Below the pieces are notes generated by a model that was not told the DNA's origin, searched no databases, and saw only the letters and a program-made list of their open reading frames with translations. The position numbers and the translations under genes were made by a program. 56,273 nt of DNA from Nitrosomonas sp. (GTDB taxonomy: Bacteria > Pseudomonadota > Gammaproteobacteria > Burkholderiales > Nitrosomonadaceae): the NCBI GenBank assembly GCA_021774195.1, contig JAJFJJ010000119.1:1-56273 (forward strand), written 5' to 3'. Positions 26,601 to 34,462 of this stretch are shown one piece after another (position 1 is the first letter of the stretch; every line of letters starts with the position of its first letter).

Positions 26601-26896
26601 TGACGCAGCACCCCCAAGGTGCCGAAGGTGCGCATGGCTTTATTGGCGGCGTTGGGGTCAGCTTTGTTCAACTGGGTGGCGACTCGCTCTAGAAACTTTT
26701 GTTCGGGGTTGTTGGGGTAAAGGGCACAAAACTTTTGCCACTGAGTGTCTTGAGTTTCTTGCACAAAGCCCAGCAAGTCTTCGGGGTATAAGGCCAGCTC
26801 ACGGTTATAGTTTTCCGGTTTGCCTAATTGCCAACCATTAGCGACCAACTGACGAATCATATCGTTTTGAAACGTTAATTCATTTGCGTTACCCAT
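23645..26896 (-). CDS. hsdR: Type I restriction enzyme, HsdR (R) subunit
   Basis: The motor and nuclease subunit that translocates and cuts unmethylated DNA in complex with HsdM and HsdS. About 1083 residues. The nuclease core near the N-terminus has D162 and ELK at 176-178 (RIDLVLFVNGLPVATLELK). SF2 helicase motifs follow: HSAGSGKS (K343), DEAH at 453-456, FTATPK and the TGFDQPKLCAMYVDK / LSRLNRT motifs. The C-terminal helical HsdM-binding region is complete. ATG 26896 is given; TTG 26902, two codons earlier, has a better-spaced AGAGGG and may be used. Remnants of another hsdR flank this gene on both sides. Confidence 0.95.
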   Translation of the reverse strand: MGNANELTFQNDMIRQLVANGWQLGKPENYNRELALYPEDLLGFVQETQDTQWQKFCALYPNNPEQKFLERVATQLNKADPNAANKAMRTFGTLGVLRHELRDRGTRFSLCQFKPEHDLNPETLARYQKNRCRVVPELVYSPWASDEHLAETGAKAKAWRIDLVLFVNGLPVATLELKSEFKQAVFNAIKQYKTTRLPVDPITKKPEPLLTFKRGALVHFAVSQYEVYMATRLQGDDTFFLPFNKGTSEGAAGNDVPSDVNQYATDYLWNEVLLPDNLLNILARFVHLQIEEKEDWEGRKYKKETLIFPRYHQWDVVNKLIEAARTEGPGHKYLIQHSAGSGKSNSIAWVAHQLSSLYDAAGHKQFDSVIIVTDRTVLDDQLQDTIYQFEHVDGVVGRINNKEGDGSKSEKLAAALENSQPIIIVTIQTFPYVLKAIENSVSLKERCYAIIADEAHSSQTGATARQLKEVLMIDAQGRDDEEVTTEDILDAAIASRRASKNVSYLAFTATPKTKTLELFGRLPNPDEAPSKTNRPEAYHVYSMRQAIEEGFILDVLKNYTNYKVAYNLAMKIQSADQEVESKRAKVKLNQWVRLHDYNISQKVQVIIEHFKANVMGLLGGQAKAMVVTSSRKEAVRYKLGFDRYIAVKGYQRIHAMVAFSGEVEFSDKDPNTAGLVGEKFTESSMNPNLKGRDLRKAFDTDDYQVMIVANKFQTGFDQPKLCAMYVDKKLGGVECVQTLSRLNRTFPGKAETGTFILDFFNEPEDILNAFQPYYQTAELADVSDPDLIFDLFNKLRAADIFTGQEVEQFCNTFFVKSKSNAAIANICKPAVERWQKRYQLAIEAYRQAKDMFERSKKTADAVLIANAENSFKDCKKEKDALEIFKKDLGTFVRFYEFMSQIVDYDDKDLEKLSLYARNLRPMLREALVEEEEDIDLNSVVLSHYRLSAIRQQDLKLKQDSADYKLEPGEGLGTARPKDKQDEFLSQIISRLNEIFITDHLTEKDLVNYADTIRDKVSENALVMKQIANNTTEQAMLGDFIKAVDDAVMDSSDAHQNQMMQLLSNPEKSASFAKVVFDLLKLTK

Positions 26897-27107
26897 ACTC
26901 AAACCATCCCTCTAATTGCCAACCAGACGCTTATTCCAGTAACACACCAAAATAACCGCCCATACAGATAAAATGCATTGCACAGCTAGCCCGGACTGCT
27001 AAACGTTAAGCACCCCATCTTCCGGTTGAGATGAAATAAGATAATCCATAACAATCAATCTATTACCTTAATACGCATCCGAATGTAACAGGAATAATGA
27101 AATAAAA

Positions 27108-27332
27108 CTAAGCCCATGACGGGATATACCTCGCATATTTTCTGGAATCTGGTGCACTTGGATCATTCTTAACTAATCCTTGTTGAACGGCTTCAGAAAA
27201 GCCCAGCAAATCTTCAGGGTATAGCGCTAGTTCACGGTTGTAGTCTTCTGGTTTACCTAATAGCCAGCCATTGGCGATTAATTGACGAATCATATCGTTT
27301 TGGAACATCACTTCATTCGTCTTCTCAGTCAT
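27108..27332 (-). pseudogene. N-terminal remnant of a second hsdR
   Basis: The first about 45 residues (TEKTNEVMFQNDMIRQLIAN onward to ALYPEDLLGF) are about 35/40 identical to the start of the intact HsdR. After LGF the frame runs into unrelated sequence ending RKYARYIPSWA and a stop. The start ATG 27332 still has AAGG seven bases upstream, so this was the original start of an hsdR reading frame. Its likely 3' end is the fragment at 22138-22218. Confidence 0.8.
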
Positions 27333-27512
27333 TATGTGGCCTTTTTGCAACCTACTTCCATTAAAGTAAAGCATATCATTGACTTAATCACTGTTAGGAG
27401 CCATAATCTATTTATAAATGGACTGGGGGTGCCCGGTCGGCGTCTAGGCCTCGGTGAGTTTCATCGAGGCTTTTCGCTTTCTGGGAGTAGCAAGTCTGCC
27501 TTTGCACACTTC

Positions 27513-28274
27513 CTAAGGGAATCGCTTCAACCCCCAACCCTCGTAGTTACTGCCCACACATTTACGACCTCCTTGGCAATAAAACTTCGACTCCAGAACC
27601 GCAAAAGCACGATTATCTTGTTTAGGGCGCAATACATGTAAACCAACTGGACGGGCGATCAAGTCTGCCAACTGCAAACCAGTAGAATTGGTTTTTTTAT
27701 CAGCAAACTGAATAATAAAGGGCAGTGACTTGTTGAACCAGTTAGCCCCATCACATATTCGCCTAAACTCTAATTCCAACTCATCATCTTCCTTTTTGCC
27801 GCGTCGCTCGACCACAATATGCGTTTTCTTGCTATTTTGATTTTTCTCTAGTAAAAATCGATACACTCGCTCTAAACCAAATCCCAGCGCAAGGTGATAA
27901 GGATTACCCGGTGACTGATACTGATGGTTTAAACGTTCCTTTTCGATGACACAAGACACCAAGACAAAGTTGCTCTGATCTATAATCACCGTAAGTTGAT
28001 CGATAAAATCAACACGTTCCTGACGACTTTCAAAGATATTAAAGGGCGACTTTTCCTTGCGGATTTCATTTTCGTGCAAAACCACCAGATCATGTCCAAA
28101 ATGCTGAAACTTAAACGCCTGTAATTTGGGCGCAACTACATTGGTATAGTGCGGCTTATGAAATATGCAAAACGCCAATACAAATACAGGGTAATTGGGA
28201 TCGAGGTTTTGTAAACCATGATCACCGCTTTCATCCACGTAGACAATAAAATCACTAAATTTGTCTATCATCAC
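27513..28274 (-). CDS. DUF3800 domain protein in the restriction island
   Basis: A 253-residue protein with the DUF3800 start IVYVDESGDHG (D14, E15), a VLHENEIRKEKSPFNIF segment and a C-terminal QFADKKTNSTGLQLADLIARPVG, the conserved Asp-rich motif of this family. DUF3800 proteins are predicted to have an RNase-H-like fold and are often seen in restriction-modification and other mobile islands; no activity is established to my knowledge. Located between hsdS and the hsdR remnant on the same strand and probably part of the RM transcript. Confidence 0.8.
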   Translation of the reverse strand: MMIDKFSDFIVYVDESGDHGLQNLDPNYPVFVLAFCIFHKPHYTNVVAPKLQAFKFQHFGHDLVVLHENEIRKEKSPFNIFESRQERVDFIDQLTVIIDQSNFVLVSCVIEKERLNHQYQSPGNPYHLALGFGLERVYRFLLEKNQNSKKTHIVVERRGKKEDDELELEFRRICDGANWFNKSLPFIIQFADKKTNSTGLQLADLIARPVGLHVLRPKQDNRAFAVLESKFYCQGGRKCVGSNYEGWGLKRFP

Positions 28275-28348
28275 ACTTTAGCATTCAGGGTGAGACGTGA
28301 TAGTTTGCGAGACAAAAACAGTGGCCATACCATTTTCTGATAATGTAC

Positions 28349-29752
28349 TCATGCTGCGGCTTCCTTGTTGACTTGGTTTTGCTCTGGGGCTTGCCAGTCT
28401 CGAACATCAATTTTACCGGTGACGGCGGCGGAGATTAGTGCTGTACGGCGTTCTTTTGATAAATTTATTTGCTCTTCGGCAAATCCAATAAGCTTGGAAA
28501 ACTTTTCCAACTGCTCATCTATATATGAAGCAATTTCAATCTGATCTTTTCCAGCCGGTTGAATAATCCAAAGCTCACGAATATCTTCCAAACTAAGTTG
28601 AATCTTTGTTCCACCATAACCTGAACCGATAAACTGCTCTTTAGCAAGATCAGACAAAATAAAATAGCCTAACCACCTTGAGGATTCTACATTCCCATTT
28701 GCCCGACAAAGTGCTACATGCTGACTAACATATCCACCTCCTATTTTATCATTCGCCACACATACTGAGCCGAGATCCGCTGTGATTGAAATTAATAAAT
28801 CGCCTTTATTGATTTTTGATCGCTCGCCTTCACTACCAGATGGAGGCCTCACCTTTTGAGTTGATTCCATCTTCGGCTCAATTGTATCTCTTGTTAAATT
28901 TGCAATTCTAAAGAATAGTGATCCTTCATCAGAATAATGCTCGGCCCAGCCTCTTGAACCGCTAGTCACAAAATCAAATAGAAACTTAGCTCTAGTAACA
29001 ACCCAATGCGCCGGCACCTCCCCCAACCATTCAACCCCCGAATCACGCATAGCGACATCAGGATTTAAACCTTTGGTCACGGCATGGCTAATGACGGCCT
29101 GACGCTTTTCTTTGAGCAGTTTGATGAGCTGTTGTTGTTTTTCGATCAGGGTGTCGATTTTGGCCGTTTCGTGGTCGAGGAAATCGAGAATGTTTTCTTG
29201 TTCATCAATGCTCGGCAAAGGAAGTTGTAACGCTTTAATTATGCTTGAGTTCAGACCATGCATAATCGAGCCTTTACCTGAGACTTTTATCTGATTCTCT
29301 ATTTCATGACACTCATCAATCAGCAATCTAAAAAACCGTGGCAAGATTTTATCTTTTTTAACTCTTAAACGTATCAGGTGTGAGTCAATAATTCCTGGCT
29401 CAAAATTTTCTGGAACAAGTTCACACTTACCACTTGTTCCCATCATCGTTATAAGAAGGTCATTAGGAAAAATCTTGTATACCTGCATTTCGGTATATTT
29501 ATCTTCACTAATTCTTCGTTTGCCTAATGTAAAATCTCTTTTTATAACATTCTCTTGGCCGTACACGTTGAAGCCTGACTCAACCATATTCTCAAGTTTC
29601 AACGCACTACCAAACGGCCCAATTTTTATTCCTTCAGCTCCGTCTTTTAGTAGATACCTTACCTGCTTGGTACTCCAGCAAGATGGGATATCTCCCAGCA
29701 TTTCAACATTTGAATCTATATATTCAGCATACGCCCGATACTTATTTCCCAT
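28349..29752 (-). CDS. hsdS: Type I restriction-modification specificity subunit HsdS
   Basis: Chooses the bipartite DNA target for HsdM and HsdR. There are two target-recognition domains, each introduced by the usual W-x-x-x-x-x-x-W type motif: SNVEMLGDIPSCW at the N-terminus and SGVEWLGEVPAHW near residue 245. Long helical spacers follow each (DEQENILDFLDHETAKIDTLIEKQQQLI, then ASYIDEQLEKFSKLIGFAEEQI). ATG 29752 is preferred to the one seven codons earlier (29773), which lies within the repeat that abuts this gene; GGAG is upstream. Separation from hsdM by a GIY-YIG ORF and two repeats is abnormal for hsdMS. Confidence 0.93.
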   Translation of the reverse strand: MGNKYRAYAEYIDSNVEMLGDIPSCWSTKQVRYLLKDGAEGIKIGPFGSALKLENMVESGFNVYGQENVIKRDFTLGKRRISEDKYTEMQVYKIFPNDLLITMMGTSGKCELVPENFEPGIIDSHLIRLRVKKDKILPRFFRLLIDECHEIENQIKVSGKGSIMHGLNSSIIKALQLPLPSIDEQENILDFLDHETAKIDTLIEKQQQLIKLLKEKRQAVISHAVTKGLNPDVAMRDSGVEWLGEVPAHWVVTRAKFLFDFVTSGSRGWAEHYSDEGSLFFRIANLTRDTIEPKMESTQKVRPPSGSEGERSKINKGDLLISITADLGSVCVANDKIGGGYVSQHVALCRANGNVESSRWLGYFILSDLAKEQFIGSGYGGTKIQLSLEDIRELWIIQPAGKDQIEIASYIDEQLEKFSKLIGFAEEQINLSKERRTALISAAVTGKIDVRDWQAPEQNQVNKEAAA

Positions 29753-29759
29753 AAAACGC

Positions 29760-29920
29760 CCCCACTCCGTCATTCCCGCAAGCTTCTAGCGGGAATCCAG
29801 TTTTGACGCTAATTTCTCTGTAATGAAGCTGCGTGAATGACTGGTTGTTGGGTTGTGGATTCCTGCTAGAACTTGTCCTCGAATGTTCTAATCGGGGAAC
29901 ACGCAGGAATGACGGTGGGG
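29760..29920. repeat. CCGTCATTCC inverted-repeat element, copy 1 (downstream of GIY-YIG)
   Basis: Starts CCCCACTCCGTCATTCCCGC and ends GCAGGAATGACGGTGGGG. Internal GCGGGAATCC and GGATTCCTGC form a second pair. This is the widespread proteobacterial GTCATTCC/GGAATGAC repeat type. The right 58 or so bases reappear in inverted orientation at 30303-30365. Confidence 0.8.
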
Positions 29921-29977
29921 TATGAGGGAATGGCTGCGTTATTAATGAAAATAGTTTTGGAATACAACTGTCTGTGG

Positions 29978-30268
29978 TCATAAAATCTCCTCCCACAAAT
30001 CTCGCCACTGTGGATTGGCCTTTTCTATCAGGCTGATTTTCCAGTCTCGTTTCCATTTTTTTATTTGTTTCTCGCGAGTGATTGCTGATGCCATCTCTTC
30101 ATGTTGCTCATAATAAACCAAAATATTCACGTTGTATTTTTCTGTAAAACCAGCGACCTGTTTGTTTTTGTGCTGCCAAATTCGCTGAATAAGATCACTT
30201 GTAACACCGATGTAGAGGGTTCCATTCTTTTTGCTTGCCAGGATGTAGACACAGGGTTGTTTTGTCAT
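29978..30268 (-). CDS. Single-domain GIY-YIG nuclease
   Basis: A 96-residue protein made of one GIY-YIG domain: VYILASKKNGTLYIGVTSD has the V-Y-I...Y-I-G pair, followed by R at LIQRIWQHK, YEQHEEMASAITREKQIKKW with the catalytic-type Glu, and the WRDLWEEIL end. It belongs to the small UvrC-N-terminus-like (COG2827-type) group, present in many proteobacterial genomes with no settled function. It sits between hsdM and hsdS, and both sides carry inverted copies of one repeat element. No strong ribosome site. I infer a selfish cassette rather than a restriction subunit. Confidence 0.88.
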   Translation of the reverse strand: MTKQPCVYILASKKNGTLYIGVTSDLIQRIWQHKNKQVAGFTEKYNVNILVYYEQHEEMASAITREKQIKKWKRDWKISLIEKANPQWRDLWEEIL

Positions 30269-30302
30269 GATTTCGCTCTGTGAATTTTAGTGTACATCTC
30301 TA

Positions 30303-30452
30303 CCCTCCGTCATTCCTGCGTATTCCCGATTAGAACATTCGAGGACAAGTTTAAGCAGGAATCCATTACTGACGATACGATCCGACTGTGGCAAGGTCAT
30401 ATATTATTGTGTTGTGGATTCCTGCTAGAAGCACGCAGGAATGACAGGGGGG
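30303..30452. repeat. CCGTCATTCC inverted-repeat element, copy 2 (upstream of GIY-YIG)
   Basis: Begins CCCTCCGTCATTCCTGCG and ends CGCAGGAATGACAGGGGGG. It shares ATTAGAACATTCGAGGACAA with copy 1 in reverse orientation. It ends five bases from the hsdM stop codon and starts 35 bases ahead of the GIY-YIG ATG. Confidence 0.8.
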
Positions 30453-30457
30453 AGACA

Positions 30458-32803
30458 TCACGAATGTACTTCTTGCAGCAAAGCCATAATCTCGGCACTC
30501 ACCTTATCCAAATCCGCATCAATTTCAGCCAAATCTCTCGGCGGTTGATACTGATAAAAATGTCGGTTAAATGGAATCTCGTAACCGACAATGCCGATCT
30601 CCTGATCCTTATCATCTTTCTTACTAGCGTCTATCCAGGCATCGGGCACATGGGGCTGCACTTCTTTGCGGAAGTAGGCTTCATTAATGGCGTTAACAGT
30701 TTGTGAGGGATCAAGGGCAACGTTCTCATTGTCACGCAGCTCTGTGTCGGCCTGGTATTCGATGACCTGGCCACCCACAGCAAACAAGCCATATAGTGGA
30801 TTGGCTTTGCCCTTGTGGATTTTCTTGATGACTTTTTCGGCGTCCGGGTTCTTCCAACTCACGACGGCTTTAACCAGCTTTTTCTCTTTGGCGTCCAGGC
30901 TAAGTGCTGCGTTTTTACAGGCGGCGGTGATAACAGCGTCATAGCCGTTCATGTCATCATGTTGCGCGGTGCCGATAGTGTGTTGCAGTTGTCTGGCCTT
31001 GACTAACAGGCTTTTCTGCTCTAACCAGGTTTTACGATCCAGCAGGTCTTTGATCTGTTTTTCTTTGAGTTGGCTAAAGTGGGCTTTGATATGCTTACGA
31101 ATCGTATCTTCATGCGTGGTTAAGTCGCCGTATAACTCACAATCAGGCGCATCCGACCACCCGCTTACGTTGTCATCCGCGCTTGCTGCGCCATATTCGG
31201 CATAGACCCACTGCATGGCCGCATTTAAAACGCCGGTGGTAAAACGCAAGGTGTGCAAGCGTTCATCACTGAATTGATAGGATTCGCGCAATGGGCGCTC
31301 GACAGTGATACGTCGATAGCCAAACGCATAGGTGTTAAAGATCTTGCTGGCAAAGGTCTTGGGTGTTTCCGTCTTGGGGTTTTCTGACTGACGGCCACGA
31401 TTGCTTTTTTGTTCGGAGGGTTTGCCCAGTTCATGCGCCTCAACCACTTCAAAATCACCAAAGGTGCGAGTAACCGTGGCAATGTCACCATCTTCCATCA
31501 CGTTGCGTTTAGAGCCTAATGACTTGCGCATTTTGCTGCATAAATTAACGCCGTTGATCAACTGCACTTTGCCTTTGCGCCCTGCGGTCTTTTTATTCGA
31601 GAGCACCCACACATAGGTGGCAATACCGGTGTTGTAGAACATGTCGGTAGGCAATGCGACGATGGCTTCTAGCAAGTCGGCCTCTAGAATGTAACGGCGA
31701 ATCTCTGACTCACCCGAACCGGCACCCCCAGTAAACAACGGTGAACCATTAAGAATGATGCCAATTCGTGCGCCACCTTCAGCAGTGTCGCGCAACTTAC
31801 TGATTAAGTGCAGCAGGAATAACAACGAGCCGTCAGACACCCGTGGCAAGCCGGGGCCAAAACGACCATCAAAACCTTTAAGCGTGTTCTCATCTTTGAT
31901 GGTTTGCTCGATTTTTTTCCAGTCCACACCAAATGGTGGGTTAGATAGCATGTAATCAAATTTGTCGGCATACAGTTGATCGTTCGACAAGGTGTTACCG
32001 AGTTTGATATTTTTGACTTCTTGCCCTTTGATCAACATATCGGCTTTGCAAATGGCATAACTCTCGGGATTAAGCTCTTGCCCATAACCGCGCATCACCG
32101 CTTGTGGGTTTAACTCATATACATATTCCATGCCTGCAGAAAGAAAGCCGCCGGTGCCTGCGGTGGGATCATAGATGGTGCGGATAATGCCCGGCTTGGT
32201 CAGCGCGTCATTGTCTTCCATAAAGACTAACGACGTGGTGAGGCGCACGATATCACGCGGGGTAAAGTGTTCACCGGCGGTATCATTTGAGCTTTCTGCA
32301 AAGCGGCGGATCAGTTCTTCAAACACCAACCCCATGTCGTGGTTAGAAATCGCCTTAGGGCTTAAATCGGTCTGTCGAACCTTCTGTACGATCTTATAGA
32401 GCAGGTTGGCGTCATTCAACTCACCTATAAAATCAGCAAACTTAAAATGCTCAAAGATCTCACGTGCATCTTTAGAAAATCCTTGAATGTACGATTCCAA
32501 ATTAGCAGCAATACCCGCTTCACCGAGTTTGGAGAGATCCATTTTTGAAATATTGAAAAACGACAAACCGTTGGTCGCCCGTAACAGCAGTTTCTCCTGC
32601 GCTTCTTCCGGTAGGTTCATCCGTTGCACTTTTTCAATCTCAGCCAGTACGGCTTCTTTGCTGTCTTCTAACACCCCTTCAAGGCGACGTAATAAAGTGA
32701 ATGGCAAGATGATGCGGCCATACTGGCTTTGCTTGAAGTCACCCCGCAGTAAGTCGGCTAATGACCAAATATAGGCAGCTAGGTTGTTGGTGTTTTGTGT
32801 CAT
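30458..32803 (-). CDS. hsdM: Type I restriction-modification methyltransferase HsdM
   Basis: N6-adenine methyltransferase subunit. The HsdM N-terminal domain ([20 protein letters not shown]) precedes the SAM motif [13 protein letters not shown] and the catalytic NPPF at 288-291. At 781 residues it is much longer than classical HsdM (about 490-530). The extra C-terminal 250-300 residues contain a charged linker (residues about 455-475) and helices ending in [21 protein letters not shown], a coiled coil. This long form occurs in a known subset of type I systems. First gene of the island; the transcript would run through the GIY-YIG cassette to hsdS. Confidence 0.94.
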   Translation of the reverse strand: MTQNTNNLAAYIWSLADLLRGDFKQSQYGRIILPFTLLRRLEGVLEDSKEAVLAEIEKVQRMNLPEEAQEKLLLRATNGLSFFNISKMDLSKLGEAGIAANLESYIQGFSKDAREIFEHFKFADFIGELNDANLLYKIVQKVRQTDLSPKAISNHDMGLVFEELIRRFAESSNDTAGEHFTPRDIVRLTTSLVFMEDNDALTKPGIIRTIYDPTAGTGGFLSAGMEYVYELNPQAVMRGYGQELNPESYAICKADMLIKGQEVKNIKLGNTLSNDQLYADKFDYMLSNPPFGVDWKKIEQTIKDENTLKGFDGRFGPGLPRVSDGSLLFLLHLISKLRDTAEGGARIGIILNGSPLFTGGAGSGESEIRRYILEADLLEAIVALPTDMFYNTGIATYVWVLSNKKTAGRKGKVQLINGVNLCSKMRKSLGSKRNVMEDGDIATVTRTFGDFEVVEAHELGKPSEQKSNRGRQSENPKTETPKTFASKIFNTYAFGYRRITVERPLRESYQFSDERLHTLRFTTGVLNAAMQWVYAEYGAASADDNVSGWSDAPDCELYGDLTTHEDTIRKHIKAHFSQLKEKQIKDLLDRKTWLEQKSLLVKARQLQHTIGTAQHDDMNGYDAVITAACKNAALSLDAKEKKLVKAVVSWKNPDAEKVIKKIHKGKANPLYGLFAVGGQVIEYQADTELRDNENVALDPSQTVNAINEAYFRKEVQPHVPDAWIDASKKDDKDQEIGIVGYEIPFNRHFYQYQPPRDLAEIDADLDKVSAEIMALLQEVHS

Positions 32804-33004
32804 TGTTTGATTGTTTTTCTCGTTTTTATATGTTTCGGAATATCATATTTATTAATACCAAACCCGCTCAACCGCATACAAGCATAAAACACTTTTAATG
32901 ATTTTGCCTGAAAACCACCATTCAGCTTCCATTCATCTCGGCCTGTGTAAAGTCACGCCATCGGAGTCAAAAAATCTGAATAACGACAAGGATGGAGGTT
33001 TCAA

Positions 33005-33403
33005 ATGAAAACAATATCAACAAAATTATTAGTGGTTGTGTCAATCAGCTTCATCTTAGCAATTCCTGCCGTAGCGCATGCGGATAGAGATCATCACAGG
33101 TATGATCGTTCTCATCATTACGACAGACACGATTATGCTTATTCACAACGCCACCATTACAAGAACAAGAAAAAGCACCATAAGCGTAAGCATGGCCACA
33201 AGCATTCTCATCGGCATAATTATGGTGGGTATAATCGCGGCTATAATCAACCGCCTCGATATTTCGACAACTACCCACAGCCGCTTCACAATCATCGAAG
33301 CAGTTATAATCGAGTAACCTATCCGGCACCTGTATATGGTTATCCACCCAATGTGACGCTTGGCGTTAATACCGGGAATGCCAGCTTTATGTTACGCTAT
33401 TAA
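33005..33403 (+). CDS. His/Tyr-rich secreted protein
   Basis: A 132-residue protein with a signal peptide (MKTISTKLLVVVSISFILAIPAVAHA). The next 60 residues are extremely rich in His, Arg, Lys and Tyr (RDHHRYDRSHHYDRHDYAYS, later KKKHHKRKHGHKHSHRH). The end is Pro/Tyr-rich with PVYGYPPNVTLGVNTG. GGAGG lies eight bases before ATG. Such clusters can bind metals (Ni, Zn, Cu) or anionic polymers; no family is recognised. It precedes the PepSY-phoPQ genes on the same strand, so a role in envelope or metal stress is possible. Confidence 0.75.
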   Translation: MKTISTKLLVVVSISFILAIPAVAHADRDHHRYDRSHHYDRHDYAYSQRHHYKNKKKHHKRKHGHKHSHRHNYGGYNRGYNQPPRYFDNYPQPLHNHRSSYNRVTYPAPVYGYPPNVTLGVNTGNASFMLRY

Positions 33404-33474
33404 GTTGAAAATACCGGTGACAGCAACAAGTCACTGGTTTCCACTTGGTATTTATTGCATAAGGCCTGTTTTTC

Positions 33475-33750
33475 ATGAATAAATTGAGAAAAATTGTATT
33501 AGGAATCGCCTTGTTGATGTGCATGGGTTCGTTAGCCATAGCGGACCAAAACAACAACGTTTTAAAGCCCCAACAAAACAAAATTTCTCAACAAAAAGCG
33601 GTTAATATCGCGCAAAAAAAATTCAAAGGCCGCGTTCTGGCGATTCACCATACGGATAACGCCTATCGGGTTAAAATTTTAAGTGCCCCTGGTTCTGTCC
33701 ATATCGTGCTAGTCAATGACACAGACGGGTCCATTATTTCAGCCCGCTAA
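33475..33750 (+). CDS. PepSY domain periplasmic protein
   Basis: 91 residues: signal peptide to about residue 23 (MGSLAIA-DQ), then a single PepSY domain (KISQQKAVNIAQKKFKGRVLAIHH..YRVKILSAPGSVHIVLVNDTDGSIISAR). PepSY proteins are thought to act as inhibitors or modulators at the cell surface and often precede PhoP/PhoQ-type systems in proteobacteria. It ends 25 bases before phoP, so it is likely in the same operon and may modulate the sensor kinase; this is inference. Confidence 0.85.
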   Translation: MNKLRKIVLGIALLMCMGSLAIADQNNNVLKPQQNKISQQKAVNIAQKKFKGRVLAIHHTDNAYRVKILSAPGSVHIVLVNDTDGSIISAR

Positions 33751-33775
33751 CCGTTCTTAATTCAACTTATTTGCA

Positions 33776-34462
33776 ATGCGTATTCTTGTTATCGAAGATG
33801 AAATATTGCTACTGGCACAAATTCGCCAAAACCTGGAGTCCGATGGTTATATGGTTGATACCTGTAGCGATGGTGAAGAAGGGGTGTTTTTTGCCAATGA
33901 ATATCCACTGGACGCGGCAATTATTGATATTGGATTACCCGGGATCTCCGGGTTGGATGTCATTAAAACGCTACGTGAGCAGGGCAACCGGCTGCCCATA
34001 CTGATTCTGACCGCTCGTGACAGCTGGCAAGATAAAGTAAAAGGTTTGGAAATTGGTGCTGACGATTATCTTGCCAAACCGTTTCAAATGGAAGAGTTAC
34101 AAGCCAGAGTCAAGGCGTTACTTCGTCGCGCAACCGGCATTCCCAGTTCATTGTTAGTATGCGGACCGATCTCAATTGATGTTTCCACCCATTCTGTCAC
34201 AGTTGATGACAACAAAATCGACCTCACCACCTTTGAATATCGGTTGTTGGAACAATTAGTTCGCCACCAGGGTGAGGTGCTTTCTAAACAAAAATTAACA
34301 GATTACCTTTATCCACATGATGAAGATCGTGACAGTAATGTGTTAGAAGTCATGGTCGGTCGATTGCGTCGCAAGCTTGACCCAAAGGGTGAACTTACCC
34401 CGATAGAAACACTGCGCGGCCGAGGCTATCGCTTTACTTTAAAATGCAACGACACCGAATGA
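33776..34462 (+). CDS. phoP: PhoP-type response regulator
   Basis: A 228-residue OmpR-family regulator. Receiver domain: MRILVIEDE, phospho-acceptor D51 in AAIIDIGLPG, the LTARDSWQDKV switch (very like PhoP) and the DDYLAKPF lysine. Linker, then a winged-helix DNA-binding domain (TTFEYRLLEQLVRHQGEVLSKQKL, VMVGRLRRKL, ETLRGRGYRF). The stop overlaps the kinase start. PhoP systems respond to low divalent cations, antimicrobial peptides or acid in enterics; the stimulus here is unknown. Confidence 0.88.
   Translation: MRILVIEDEILLLAQIRQNLESDGYMVDTCSDGEEGVFFANEYPLDAAIIDIGLPGISGLDVIKTLREQGNRLPILILTARDSWQDKVKGLEIGADDYLAKPFQMEELQARVKALLRRATGIPSSLLVCGPISIDVSTHSVTVDDNKIDLTTFEYRLLEQLVRHQGEVLSKQKLTDYLYPHDEDRDSNVLEVMVGRLRRKLDPKGELTPIETLRGRGYRFTLKCNDTE

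Noticed and set aside
29742-30056. 104-codon minus-strand frame across the repeat downstream of the GIY-YIG gene
   Set aside because: It runs through the inverted repeat and overlaps two better genes; its translation is that of the repeat.
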